64,000 bases of DNA from the NCBI RefSeq assembly GCF_017874035.1, contig NZ_JAGGKV010000020.1, positions 62,001 to 126,000 on the forward strand, read 5' to 3'. The DNA comes from Paenibacillus aceris. GTDB lineage: Bacteria; Bacillota; Bacilli; Paenibacillales; NBRC-103111. Both the position numbers and the translations under genes were made by a program. Positions 15,286 through 24,322 of the stretch are shown piece after piece; within the stretch, counting starts at the first letter, position 1; the number at the start of each line of letters is the position of its first letter. The notes below the pieces were generated by a model that searched no databases, had not been told where the DNA came from, and saw only the letters and a list, made by a program, of their open reading frames with translations.

Positions 15286-17574
15286 TCATAGCTGATCGCC
15301 TTTTCTGAATTGACCTGGTGTAATCCCCTCGTAGCGCTTAAACACACGAATGAAGGTATTGCTGTTCGAGAATCCAACCTTCTGTGTAATATCCGTAATC
15401 GTTTCATCGGTTTCCATCATCAGCTTCTTGGCCAACCCAACACGCTGCTTATTGACATAATCGATAAACGTCTCCCCGGACTGTTCTTTGATAAAGCGCG
15501 ATAAATACGGCGCATTTACTTCAAACTTCAGAGACAGTGACGTCAGACTCAGATCCATATCCGCCAGATGCTCGTCAATATAGCTCAGCACATGATCCTT
15601 CAGATTCGTATTGTGACTTTTCTTCTTAGAGTCGACGTACTCACAGACAGTTTTCAAAAACTTATAAATTTCATCTTCAATTTCCGCGAACGATTCGCAT
15701 TGCGTCAGTTCCTTAATTAACGCGTGCTTTTCAACAGCCAGCTCGTTCGGCCCTTGATCAAGATGCTCGATCGCTTTCAAAATCGTGCCGATCAGCTCGA
15801 ACATTAGCAGCTTGCCCAACTGCAGCGAGAGCGTGCCGTCCGACACATTCGTAGCGATCAGCTCGCTGACTGCCTCCATGGCCTCCTCGTACTGCCCCGT
15901 CCGGATATGATTGATGAGCTGACGTTCCATATCCAGCGGATAGTACAGCTCATTCTTCGGCCGTTTAATCCGCTCAAACGGGATGATTTGGCTCGGACCG
16001 ATGACGAATTTATACTCCAGCGCCTCCAGCGCCTCATCAAATCCATGCGGGATACCGGCCAGCGTTGGATGTATATCGCTGATGCCAATGGTCAGCTGAA
16101 TATAGAATTTCCCTTGAATAATGGCCTGCGCTTCTTGCGCGACCTCAATTAAATCCTGCTTGCCCTGAGCTTCATCATCGTGCTGAATATTGACGAGAAA
16201 AGCGATCATCCCGTCCACTTCTGTCGTAAAGACCACATGCTTGCGGCCGATGAGCTCTTCCGTAATGTTCGTCACAATATAGTAAACATACTGCAATTTG
16301 GACTCGGCATCACGCGAGGAGCTGTCATTGAACAAAGGCGCATAATCGCCGATATGAAAAAGCAAGACCGCAAACCGGTTCGTCTCGAATCGCAGATCGA
16401 ACGAATCCATCGCTTGCGCCAGCGCGGAACCGCTTTCGACTCTCCCCTTGAGCAGCCGCGCCAGAAAATGGCTCCGCAGTACGTTTTGCTGCTTCTGAAT
16501 TGTCGTATTCGCCGTATCTTGGAAGGCGGCATTCTCCGACATGAAGGACTGCAGCAGCAGGAACTCGTCTTTAATGCCCTGCATGTTCGATTTAACCTTG
16601 GGAGACACCAGATCTACCATGCGGCGAATCGGCATATAATGCTTGCGCGTCAACCAGACGGACATCGGGCCACCGACGAAAATGCATAGAAATAAGCCTG
16701 CATAGATCCAGCTCCGCAATTGGCTGACTTTGGCCGAGTAAATTTTCGTAGGAACAATGGATACATATTTCCACTCATTTTCAACCGAAGATACGTAGGA
16801 AACCGTCACCTCTTCCTGGTCCCATTTCTGGCTAAACGAGCCCTCCGCTGCGGACGAAATCTGCGCCAAATCAAGATCGGAAACGTGCCCTGGCTCACCC
16901 GCGATCATGATCGGCTTATTGCTGGAATCCAGAATCAGCACAATGCCGGCTTGGGCAAGCTGAATATTCGAGATAGCAGCTTTCAAACGCTCCGCATTCA
17001 GCATAACCACAAGTGTGGCAGGCGCTTCGTCGGCATTTTGAATAGGCAGTGACTGCATGTACACCATGTCATCTTCGGCTAATTGAAGAAAATTACCGAA
17101 GTAGATCTTTTCCATACTGTCGCTCCACTTTTTGAAAGTCATCCCTTTATTGTTTTCGTGAAGCAATTGGAAAAGAAGCTCATCTTGATTCATCGTCGAG
17201 GTGGTCACACCGAAATGCTGCTTTTTCATATAGACATATAAATCGTTGATATCCCCGTTTGAAGCGGCATACGAACGAAGTGACGTGATGAGGTCGAGCG
17301 TGTCTATTTTGACTTGGGAACTCGTATAGTCCGATTGATTTACATATTTAATAACTTTAGGGTCCAAAGAAAGCTGAAGGCCCATCCGTTTAATATCCTT
17401 AAATTGATTATCCAGGGATTGCTTCACCTGATTCAACATCGCTTTATTGGATCTGATAACCTCCGAATTCAGTAAATGCTGCGATTGAAAGAGCACCAAC
17501 ATCGTGATGACAATAGGGATACAAAGAATAGTTAGATTCGAATAAAGCCAAAAAAGATATACGCTCCGCTTCAT
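15286..17574 (-). CDS. Membrane-bound AraC-family regulator (YesN-like)
   Basis: 762 residues. One membrane segment near the N-terminus (YLFWLYSNLTILCIPIVITML) and a second at about 290-310 (WIYAGLFLCIFVGGPMSVWL) bracket an extracellular sensor domain; then a cytoplasmic linker and a C-terminal AraC helix-turn-helix domain (LSLTSLSLKFEVNAPYLSRFIKEQSG and ITDITQKVGFSNSNTFIRVFKRYEGITPGQFRKG). Such one-protein sensors usually control the carbohydrate ABC operon next to them, here the three transporter genes immediately upstream. The ATG at 17574 is chosen because GGGGAGGG lies about six bases ahead; the ATG at 17598 has no site. Confidence 0.9.
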   Translation of the reverse strand: MKRSVYLFWLYSNLTILCIPIVITMLVLFQSQHLLNSEVIRSNKAMLNQVKQSLDNQFKDIKRMGLQLSLDPKVIKYVNQSDYTSSQVKIDTLDLITSLRSYAASNGDINDLYVYMKKQHFGVTTSTMNQDELLFQLLHENNKGMTFKKWSDSMEKIYFGNFLQLAEDDMVYMQSLPIQNADEAPATLVVMLNAERLKAAISNIQLAQAGIVLILDSSNKPIMIAGEPGHVSDLDLAQISSAAEGSFSQKWDQEEVTVSYVSSVENEWKYVSIVPTKIYSAKVSQLRSWIYAGLFLCIFVGGPMSVWLTRKHYMPIRRMVDLVSPKVKSNMQGIKDEFLLLQSFMSENAAFQDTANTTIQKQQNVLRSHFLARLLKGRVESGSALAQAMDSFDLRFETNRFAVLLFHIGDYAPLFNDSSSRDAESKLQYVYYIVTNITEELIGRKHVVFTTEVDGMIAFLVNIQHDDEAQGKQDLIEVAQEAQAIIQGKFYIQLTIGISDIHPTLAGIPHGFDEALEALEYKFVIGPSQIIPFERIKRPKNELYYPLDMERQLINHIRTGQYEEAMEAVSELIATNVSDGTLSLQLGKLLMFELIGTILKAIEHLDQGPNELAVEKHALIKELTQCESFAEIEDEIYKFLKTVCEYVDSKKKSHNTNLKDHVLSYIDEHLADMDLSLTSLSLKFEVNAPYLSRFIKEQSGETFIDYVNKQRVGLAKKLMMETDETITDITQKVGFSNSNTFIRVFKRYEGITPGQFRKGDQL

Positions 17575-17755
17575 CAAGAAGCCCTCCCCTATACTCATGC
17601 TGTATGCGAATTATCCCATCTTATCCCGTTTATGTACATCTACGATTTTTGCAGTATCATCTTTTTTTAGCGTTTTCATGCCAAAAAGCACAAAAACCCA
17701 AATATCCCGCCCTCTTTTCGAACTTTCAAAAAGAGAACAGGTTCTGGGAAATTAG

Positions 17756-18634
17756 TTATTCTTTGAGCGCGCCAACCATAACGCCTTTCACAAAATATTT
17801 CTGTAAAAAAGGATAAGCGATGAGAATCGGTAAGGTCGCAACCATAATCGTTGCATATTTAATGCTTTCTCCAATCGCTTGCGTGTCGTTCGCATTGCCC
17901 GTTCCTGTGGTCATTGAATCCGTGCTGTTCTGTACGAGAATCTCGCGAAGAATGAGCTGCAGCGGAAATTTCTCCCGATCATGAAGGAAGAGCATCGCAT
18001 TAAACCAGGAATTCCAATGCGCTACCCCATAATAAAGCACCATGACGGCAATGACCGGCATCGACAGCGGCACCACGATTTGGAACAAAATGCGCCATTC
18101 GCCTGCACCGTCAATCTTGGCGGACTCCATCAATCCTTCCGGGATCGCTTCGAACGAAGTGCGCATAATAATTAAGTTCCAGGTGGAGATGGCCACCGGG
18201 ACAATCAGCGCAAGGTAGCTGTTACCCATGTGCAGGTAATTGTTAATTAACAGATACGTCGGGATCAAGCCGCCGCTGAAATACATCGTGAAAACAATGC
18301 TGATCATTAGAAATTTGCGTAGAACAAACTTTCTGGACAGTGCGTAGGCGCCAAGCGTTGTAAAAAACAGATTTACCGCCGTACCCAGAATTAAGATCAG
18401 CAAGGTATTGCCATACCCGGTCAAAATGTTCGGATTCGCTATTACCTTCTCAAAGGCGGTTAAGTTAAACCCTAGCGGCTTAAGAAGCAGCCCTGTATGT
18501 TGTATTAACAAATTCGAATCACTGATAGAGGCCATGAATACATAGTAGAACGGATAAAGCGTACAAATGATAAGCAATATCATTAGAATCGCATTACCTA
18601 TATCGAATAGACGCTCAGTTGCGCTTAATTTCAT
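17756..18634 (-). CDS. Carbohydrate ABC transporter permease (LplC/MalG type)
   Basis: 292 residues, six predicted membrane segments. Typical features are the N-terminal FDIGNAILMILLIICTLYPFYYVFMAS and the EAA loop EGLMESAKIDGAGEWRILFQIVVPLSMPVIAVM, ending with the family tail FVKGVMVGALKE. It pairs with the LplB-type permease encoded 55 bp upstream. No ATPase gene is present, as is common because such importers share a general MsmK-type ATPase encoded elsewhere. AGGAGG precedes the ATG. Confidence 0.92.
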   Translation of the reverse strand: MKLSATERLFDIGNAILMILLIICTLYPFYYVFMASISDSNLLIQHTGLLLKPLGFNLTAFEKVIANPNILTGYGNTLLILILGTAVNLFFTTLGAYALSRKFVLRKFLMISIVFTMYFSGGLIPTYLLINNYLHMGNSYLALIVPVAISTWNLIIMRTSFEAIPEGLMESAKIDGAGEWRILFQIVVPLSMPVIAVMVLYYGVAHWNSWFNAMLFLHDREKFPLQLILREILVQNSTDSMTTGTGNANDTQAIGESIKYATIMVATLPILIAYPFLQKYFVKGVMVGALKE

Positions 18635-18689
18635 CGTCAGTTTCCTCCTGAGAGCTTTTCGTTAAGAAAAGCTTGCTGCGTAAGCGAGA

Positions 18690-19607
18690 CTACCACAACC
18701 GGCTGCCCGAGAATCGGCGGGATATGCTGTTAGCGCTAATAAGTAAAATAAAGTTGATCATCGATTGGAATAGCCCTACTGCGGTTGTATAGCTGTAATC
18801 ATTCCCTTGGGCAAGCCCTTCCCGATAAACAAAGGATGAAATGACATCTGCCGTTTCATACGTATTCGGATTGTAGAGCAGGACGATTTTCTCAAAGCCA
18901 ACCTCCATCAAGCCGCCGATCCGAAGAATGAGCAGGATCATGATCGTTGGAATAAGTCCCGGAAGCGTCACGCTCCAGATTTGGCGGAATCTTCCCGCCC
19001 CGTCAACACGAACAGCTTCATACAGTTCGGGATTGATCCCGCTAAGCGCAGCCAAGTAAATAATGGACGACCAACCGAGTTCTTGCCAAACCGATGTAGA
19101 GACGAAAATGGTGCGGAAATTTTCCGCATTATTCATCAGCGCAGAATCCTGCCCGCCAAAGAACATTATGATGGAATTCACGATACCGCCACGGTTCGTA
19201 AAATCAATAATTAACCCTGAAATGACGACAATCGAGATGAAATGCGGTAAATAGGAAACCGTCTGCACGATCGATTTGAACACCTTCTGGCGAAGCTCAT
19301 TCAACAGGATCGCTAGAATAATCGGTGCCGGGAAGCCGAAAATCAAATTATAAAAGCTAATCAAGAACGTATTGCGAAGCACGCGAACAAAATAATAGCT
19401 TTGAAAGAAATCTTTGAAATGTGCAAAGCCTACCCAATCACTGCCCCAAATCCCTTTCGCCGGGCTAAAATCCTTGAAGGCAATTACAGCGCCGTACATC
19501 GGGAAATATTTAAAGATGAAAAAGTATAGCGCAACCGGCAGTACCATCAGGTAGATTGCGCGATTTTTTCTGAAGTCATCGAGTAGAACCCGAATGGAAT
19601 TCGCCAT
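18690..19607 (-). CDS. Carbohydrate ABC transporter permease (LplB type)
   Basis: 305 residues with six membrane segments. The N-terminal YLMVLPVALYFFIFKYFPMYGAVIAFKDFSP and the EAA loop ELYEAVRVDGAGRFRQIWSVTLPGL are characteristic of the LplB branch used for plant-polysaccharide fragments in Paenibacillus and Bacillus. It follows the binding-protein gene after 66 bp. The oligosaccharide carried is unknown; neighbours include a DUF4091 protein and an AraC sensor. Confidence 0.92.
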   Translation of the reverse strand: MANSIRVLLDDFRKNRAIYLMVLPVALYFFIFKYFPMYGAVIAFKDFSPAKGIWGSDWVGFAHFKDFFQSYYFVRVLRNTFLISFYNLIFGFPAPIILAILLNELRQKVFKSIVQTVSYLPHFISIVVISGLIIDFTNRGGIVNSIIMFFGGQDSALMNNAENFRTIFVSTSVWQELGWSSIIYLAALSGINPELYEAVRVDGAGRFRQIWSVTLPGLIPTIMILLILRIGGLMEVGFEKIVLLYNPNTYETADVISSFVYREGLAQGNDYSYTTAVGLFQSMINFILLISANSISRRFSGSRLW

Positions 19608-19673
19608 GTTCTCACTTCCTTACTTGTGTTGTGAAAAAGGGGAAGCGATGCTCCCCCTCGCTCCTGCAATGAA

Positions 19674-21320
19674 TTAACGTTTGTTATAACGGTCCGTCGC
19701 TGTTTGATAAATCTCAACCGCACGGTCAATGTTCATCTTTTTCACTTGCTCCATCGTTTTGTCAAAATCTTCTACTTTCGCAGCGCCCATAACGACTTTC
19801 GTGATTTGCTCTGTCAGCAGCGTGCTCACATCGTTTAGAATCTTCGCAGACTCTTTGGCTTCATCTGTAGAGAGAACAACTGGCGGCAGCATGACTTTGT
19901 ATGCGTTGTTCGCATATTTCGCGTACAATTTAACCGCGTCTTTTTGAGCTTGCAATTGATAGTACTGGTCATTGTAGCGGTCATCATCCAAACCGGAGAA
20001 GCCGTAGTTGGCGATAAAATATTTGGCCATCGCTTGGGAAATCGGCAGGTTGTCCGGGTTTTTCAAAATCAAGTCGGTGTACTTCGGCTGTCCGTCAACT
20101 TTCGTGTACGTTTGGCCTTCTACGCCGAAGTTTTTGAGCATAGCGCCTTCGTCACTGTACAGATAATCGATGGCTTTTACCGTTTCTGCCGCATGTTTGT
20201 TGGCACTTGTAATGACCGTTCCGATATTGTCATATTCCCATGACGCTTGCACGAATTTAGGCTCTTCGCCCTTTTTCAGAACCGGATACTGAACCGCTGC
20301 CAGCTTCGCTTTCGGGTCTGTTTTCTGCAGCGCCGGTGTGTACGTCCCGATGCTTCCGCCAATGAAACCGTAGAACGCTCCCGCTTTGCCGGAAGTAATT
20401 TTCGCATCCATCGTTTTCGTGTCATTGGAAGCGAAATCCGGATCGATCAAGCCTTCTTTATACCATTTTTGCATAGTCGCCAAATATTGCTTAAACTCCG
20501 GCTGCGTAGGGCCGAACTTCACTTTGCCGCCATCGACATAGAAGGAGCTCGCATTGGCAATCGTTGACATGCCTGCAACACCGTAAGCACCTGCGAAGTC
20601 AGCGAATGAAAGCGGATAGCTTTTGTTAAGTGTGAAAGGAATTACGCCTTTCTTCTCTTTGAAAGCTCGCAGCACGGTTTCCCATTCATCGATCGTTTCC
20701 GGTGCTTGCAAACCAAGCTCTTCCAGCCAATCTTGACGGATGACCATGCCGCTGAATGTTTTGTACTGGCCGTATTGCCCGACCTTTAAGTGAGGCAGCG
20801 CGTAAATATCGCCGTTATCTGCTTTGATTTGTTTCGCGATTTGCGGGTTAGCATCCAGGATTTTTTTCAAATTCGGCGCGTTTTTCTCAATTAAGTCATT
20901 CAGTTTAATAATTGTGCCGTCTTTGAACATTTTGGATGTTCCGCCCTGCACGCTGTTCCAGTTCCACAGCATCGAATCCGGCAAGTTATTAGAAGCAACC
21001 ATTACTCCGTACTGCTGAACATCATCCTGCGGCGTGTTGCCGGAAGAATGTTGGAAGTCGAACGTTACATTCGTCTTTTTCGCCCATTCTTGAACCATAG
21101 GAAGTTCATTTAGGCTTTTGACGACGGCTTTCGCATTCGGATTCATAGGAGTCCATAATGTCACCTTCACAGGATCTTTAGAAACTGATGATGTTCCGGC
21201 TGGCGCTGTGCTGCCGCTTGCCTCTTTGGTTGTTCCTGAATTACCACAAGCGGTTACTAAAGATAGTACAAGCACTGAGGCTAGTACAGGAAGCACTTTG
21301 AATGCTTTATTTTTTTTCAT
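19674..21320 (-). CDS. Extracellular carbohydrate-binding lipoprotein (LplA type)
   Basis: 548 residues. A lipoprotein signal MKKNKAFKVLPVLASVLVLS leads to the lipobox VTAC and a Gly/Ser/Thr-rich spacer, then a large two-domain sugar-binding fold of the LplA class (start VKVTLWTPMNPNAKAV; later EWETVLRAFKEKKGVIPFTLN and NADNGDIYALP-like elements). It delivers an oligosaccharide to the two permeases downstream. AAGAGGAG precedes the ATG. The 255-bp gap upstream separates it from the DeoR-type gene and would hold its promoter; I see no strong one there. Confidence 0.92.
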   Translation of the reverse strand: MKKNKAFKVLPVLASVLVLSLVTACGNSGTTKEASGSTAPAGTSSVSKDPVKVTLWTPMNPNAKAVVKSLNELPMVQEWAKKTNVTFDFQHSSGNTPQDDVQQYGVMVASNNLPDSMLWNWNSVQGGTSKMFKDGTIIKLNDLIEKNAPNLKKILDANPQIAKQIKADNGDIYALPHLKVGQYGQYKTFSGMVIRQDWLEELGLQAPETIDEWETVLRAFKEKKGVIPFTLNKSYPLSFADFAGAYGVAGMSTIANASSFYVDGGKVKFGPTQPEFKQYLATMQKWYKEGLIDPDFASNDTKTMDAKITSGKAGAFYGFIGGSIGTYTPALQKTDPKAKLAAVQYPVLKKGEEPKFVQASWEYDNIGTVITSANKHAAETVKAIDYLYSDEGAMLKNFGVEGQTYTKVDGQPKYTDLILKNPDNLPISQAMAKYFIANYGFSGLDDDRYNDQYYQLQAQKDAVKLYAKYANNAYKVMLPPVVLSTDEAKESAKILNDVSTLLTEQITKVVMGAAKVEDFDKTMEQVKKMNIDRAVEIYQTATDRYNKR

Positions 21321-21513
21321 AGAAACACTCCTCTTGATGATGGATGATTTGGCTGCTAACCTCGTAGCGGATTAGCCTGTGAATGAAGCATACATGGCGC
21401 AGAGGGATGTCGTATATCGCTTATTTTTCAGTCGTATTGTTTTCTTAAGAATGAGCATCGCTTCTATTTGCAGCATCCTCATTTTATGAGAATTCCCTTA
21501 AAAACAAAGGAAA

Positions 21514-21544
21514 AACCGCCACCTCTCCGCTTTATGCAGCGGTT
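21514..21544 (-). terminator. Possible terminator after the DeoR-type gene
   Basis: AACCGC and GCGGTT enclose a smaller CCGCT/AGCGG hairpin, followed on the minus strand by TTTTTCC. It lies 30-60 bp beyond the stop codon of the DeoR-type regulator. The stem is modest. Confidence 0.4.
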
Positions 21545-21575
21545 AGCAGCGATTTCAATGGGTGTTACTCTTCGT

Positions 21576-22346
21576 TTATTCGCCGATTAGCACGTCAATG
21601 CCAAGGGCTTCGATCTTCTCAATCCATTCCTTCGGGCAGCCTGAGTCGGTAATCAGCATCGAGATTTCGTCCAGCTTGGCCACTCGGGCAAAAGTCGACA
21701 TGCCGAATTTAGAATGGTCCGCAACCAGGATGGCCTCCTCTGCCCGCTGCATCATTTTCCGCGAAATGACCGCTTCAGCCAAATGAAAGTCCGTAATGCC
21801 ATCTGCAAGCGAAATGCCGCCAACGGAGATGAACGCTTTATTCACCTTAAATTGGTCCAGCATCTGATCCGTAAGGACGCCTGTTGCCGCTTTGTATTCC
21901 ACATTCACTTCCCCGCCTAAGAAAATAATCCTGCCGCCAAACAGCTCCATAGCGAGATTAAGTACAGGGACAGAGTGGGTAATCAAAGTTACATTCGTAT
22001 AATCCTTCAGGTAAGGCAAGATCTCGATCGTCGTCGTGCTGTTATCCAGCATAATCGTTTCGCCGTCCTGTACCAAGGAGGCAGCCGCCTTGCCGATCGC
22101 CGCTTTCTCCTTCTTCATCATTTGCGTTCTTCTGAGGAAGGGCGGCTCGACCAGCTCCATACGCATTTTGACAGCTCCCCCGTACACTTTGCGAAGCTTG
22201 CCTTCCTTCTCCAAGCGATCCAAGTCACGCCGGACCGTTTCCGTCGAAACGCTGAGAAGCTCGGACAAATGAAGAACTTGTACTTTCCCTTCCATTTCCA
22301 AATGGTTCAGGATCTTCATTCTGCGATCCTCGAATGTTAATGACAT
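21576..22346 (-). CDS. DeoR/GlpR-family transcriptional repressor
   Basis: 256 residues. The N-terminal winged helix is typical (RRMKILNHLEMEGKVQVLHLSELLSVSTETVRRDLDRLEKEGKLRKVYGGAV), and the C-terminal sugar-phosphate-sensing domain has MLDNSTTTIEILPYL, IIFLGGEVN and ILVADHSKFG. The ATG at 22346 is preceded by GGGGGTTATTT; an upstream ATG at 22382 has no site. It stands between a DUF4091 gene and a sugar ABC operon, which it may control together with the AraC sensor. Direct TTTCAT repeats at its own promoter suggest autoregulation. Confidence 0.9.
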   Translation of the reverse strand: MSLTFEDRRMKILNHLEMEGKVQVLHLSELLSVSTETVRRDLDRLEKEGKLRKVYGGAVKMRMELVEPPFLRRTQMMKKEKAAIGKAAASLVQDGETIMLDNSTTTIEILPYLKDYTNVTLITHSVPVLNLAMELFGGRIIFLGGEVNVEYKAATGVLTDQMLDQFKVNKAFISVGGISLADGITDFHLAEAVISRKMMQRAEEAILVADHSKFGMSTFARVAKLDEISMLITDSGCPKEWIEKIEALGIDVLIGE

Positions 22347-22389
22347 AAATAACCCCCTGCCTTTGACCGATGATGGCAACATTGTGATG

Positions 22390-22437
22390 TTTCATGTTGT
22401 TTTCATCTAGTGTATAAGCAGGAGGTTGCGCTGTCAA
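22390..22437 (-). promoter_or_regulatory. Promoter and candidate operator of the DeoR-type gene
   Basis: On the minus strand, TTGACA (22432-22437), 17 bp, TACACT (22409-22414). The -35 element overlaps the stop codon of the DUF4091 gene. Immediately downstream, two TTTCAT blocks (plus strand 22390-22395 and 22401-22406) are 11 bp apart, one helical turn, as expected for DeoR-family operator half-sites. Confidence 0.55.
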
Positions 22438-24083
22438 CGCGAAGCAATGAGAAGGTTAATCTTCTCGCGCTTCTTGATGATCCACTCCGGATCATGCGGG
22501 TATTCACTGAAAGTTAACGGCGTGGCGAGATCCTCTTCGATTAACGTAATTGTGCTCTCGCGGCCAATCAGGCTCTCAAGACTTTCAAGGGCCCTTAGAT
22601 CTTGCAGGGCTTCATAAAATACAACCATCCGAATGGATTCGATTGGCCCCTCTTCCCCAGGATAGACAAGAAAAGCATCTCCGGAAGGAAAAGCCCGGTC
22701 CGCATCCGTCTGGACGAAGGGATTCAGCATTTTGCGCGCATATTGGGAATACCAGAAGTTGTACCCCCAGTGAAGAAAGCCTTTGATATTAAACTTGTAC
22801 AACTGGTAGCCTATGATCCGGTTTCGCTCGGATGGAAAGACGAAGAAGCGGTTCGATACTTGTTGATACTGTGCGCAGCAATAGTAGGTCCAAAGATTAT
22901 CTACACCGCGGCTAATGAATTCATCAATATGATTGTTGGCGACAACAGGCGTGTTTATGAGGCCATGCGCATAAAATTCATAGTCGGATAGCGCATCGAA
23001 CGTCGGATAATTGCCAAGAAACTGGCGAAGCCGGATGCTTGCTGTCCGGTACGATTCCAAATTGTTCAAGGATGGCTCATCCGAGACATGGAAAAACACG
23101 CGGTCTCCAAGCCCCTGTTCCTGAATAAACCGATCCAGCTCAGGTAATAGCGCTTCCAGGAACTTCCCGTATGTATCACCCGATGCATCGGTTTCCCAAC
23201 CGAAAATCCGTTTCAACTGGCCTTGCTCTGTCGCCATAATTTTCGGAGCGAACTGTGCTCCCCACTGCGTAAATAAATGAGAGAACTCATAGTATTGAAC
23301 CCCGCAGCGTTCACCAAGCGCAATCCATCTTTCTAATAACGTAAAATCAAATTGGTACCCGCTCTCGTCCCGCTCCACTTCCACCAATTGTACGGTCGTC
23401 CGCTCACCGCCAACCTCTGTATCCAGCGGAGGTGTAAAAAGCGGCGTTAACAGCATATTCACGCCTTGTTTGACCGCCGTTTGGACATATTGCTCAATCC
23501 GTCTCCAGTGTTCCTCGCTAAAAACGTCCAGCTGATAATGATTAGCCAAGCAATCCGTATGAAACCATTCGGTTCGGATCAACTTCTGCTTAGGTAAGGA
23601 AGCGCTTAAAATCTGCAATTGAATGCGCTGCGAGCCGACTTGAACGCCGTCTGAAGCCAACAACGTAACCTCTATTGGATATAGCCCCTCTGGCTGCGCA
23701 TGTTCCCGCAGATCAAGCGTTACCCAGAAAGCGCCCCAGCATTTGGGGAGCGCTATCTCGCCTCCGCCTTTCAGAGGCAGCAACGGATCCGGATACAGGC
23801 CCGGCTGATCGCTAAGTACATATCCGTCATGATCTCCGTACAGGGTCAATTCACTTGGGGCAAGTCCCACTTTCCGGATTGCCAGGTTGCCCGTCAACGG
23901 TGAAGCGATCTCCAACCGCAAACCTTTGACAAGCTGCTCGGACCGGTAGGCGACCTGAAACGAGAACACTTCGCCCTTAAGCACGGTTGCCCTTTCAAGG
24001 GTATAACGGGAATCGGGCTCCTGATGAGCAATCACTTTCGCTAATGAGTTCAAGCAGCGTAATTCAAACTTCTCATCTGACAC
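22434..24083 (-). CDS. DUF4091-domain protein, probable glycoside-hydrolase-like
   Basis: 549 residues from a GTG at 24083 that has AAGGGAG eight bases upstream; the frame stays open further up but without a ribosome binding site and with non-coding composition. The N-terminal 180 residues look like a beta-sandwich, then a TIM-barrel-like region (PLLTPLFTPPLDT, VFFHVSDEPSLNNL with a candidate acidic residue, FLHWGYNFWYSQY), ending in the DUF4091 block GDAFLVYPGEEGPIESIRMVVFYEALQDLRALE. DUF4091 proteins occur in carbohydrate loci and some are glycosidases; activity here is inferred. No signal peptide. It probably belongs to the neighbouring sugar-uptake module. Confidence 0.85.
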   Translation of the reverse strand: MSDEKFELRCLNSLAKVIAHQEPDSRYTLERATVLKGEVFSFQVAYRSEQLVKGLRLEIASPLTGNLAIRKVGLAPSELTLYGDHDGYVLSDQPGLYPDPLLPLKGGGEIALPKCWGAFWVTLDLREHAQPEGLYPIEVTLLASDGVQVGSQRIQLQILSASLPKQKLIRTEWFHTDCLANHYQLDVFSEEHWRRIEQYVQTAVKQGVNMLLTPLFTPPLDTEVGGERTTVQLVEVERDESGYQFDFTLLERWIALGERCGVQYYEFSHLFTQWGAQFAPKIMATEQGQLKRIFGWETDASGDTYGKFLEALLPELDRFIQEQGLGDRVFFHVSDEPSLNNLESYRTASIRLRQFLGNYPTFDALSDYEFYAHGLINTPVVANNHIDEFISRGVDNLWTYYCCAQYQQVSNRFFVFPSERNRIIGYQLYKFNIKGFLHWGYNFWYSQYARKMLNPFVQTDADRAFPSGDAFLVYPGEEGPIESIRMVVFYEALQDLRALESLESLIGRESTITLIEEDLATPLTFSEYPHDPEWIIKKREKINLLIASR

Positions 24084-24214
24084 GGGGTGGTCTCCCTTCA
24101 AATACAACAAAATTAGGTGATACCTTAAAGATATGTGGATTCTGCTATATAGTAAATATCCTTTTTTCATCCTGATGTTCAATTCTTGTGATTGGAGTGA
24201 GCGAAAATTGCTCA

Positions 24215-24244
24215 TTGACAGCTTTGGAGAAGTAGTTATACAAT
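24215..24244 (+). promoter_or_regulatory. Sigma-A promoter of the metallophosphoesterase gene
   Basis: A perfect TTGACA (24215-24220) and TACAAT (24239-24244) are 18 bp apart, 79 bp before the ATG at 24323. An ACAATTGT palindrome overlaps the -10 element. The 240-bp gap between the two divergent genes holds nothing else I can identify. Confidence 0.65.
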
Positions 24245-24322
24245 TGTCAACAAACAACAAGATTTTAATATAAAACCACATAAAAACAACAACCCAAATA
24301 AAGAATATGGAGGGCTCTACCT

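Noticed and set aside
17666-17682. Catabolite-response (cre) site near the YesN-like gene
   Set aside because: ATGAAAACGCTAAAA matches only part of the cre consensus and lacks the conserved C near the 3' end.
24084-24281. N-terminal extension of the DUF4091 protein to 24281
   Set aside because: The open frame continues but has no ribosome binding site and non-coding-like composition; AAGGGAG supports the GTG at 24083.
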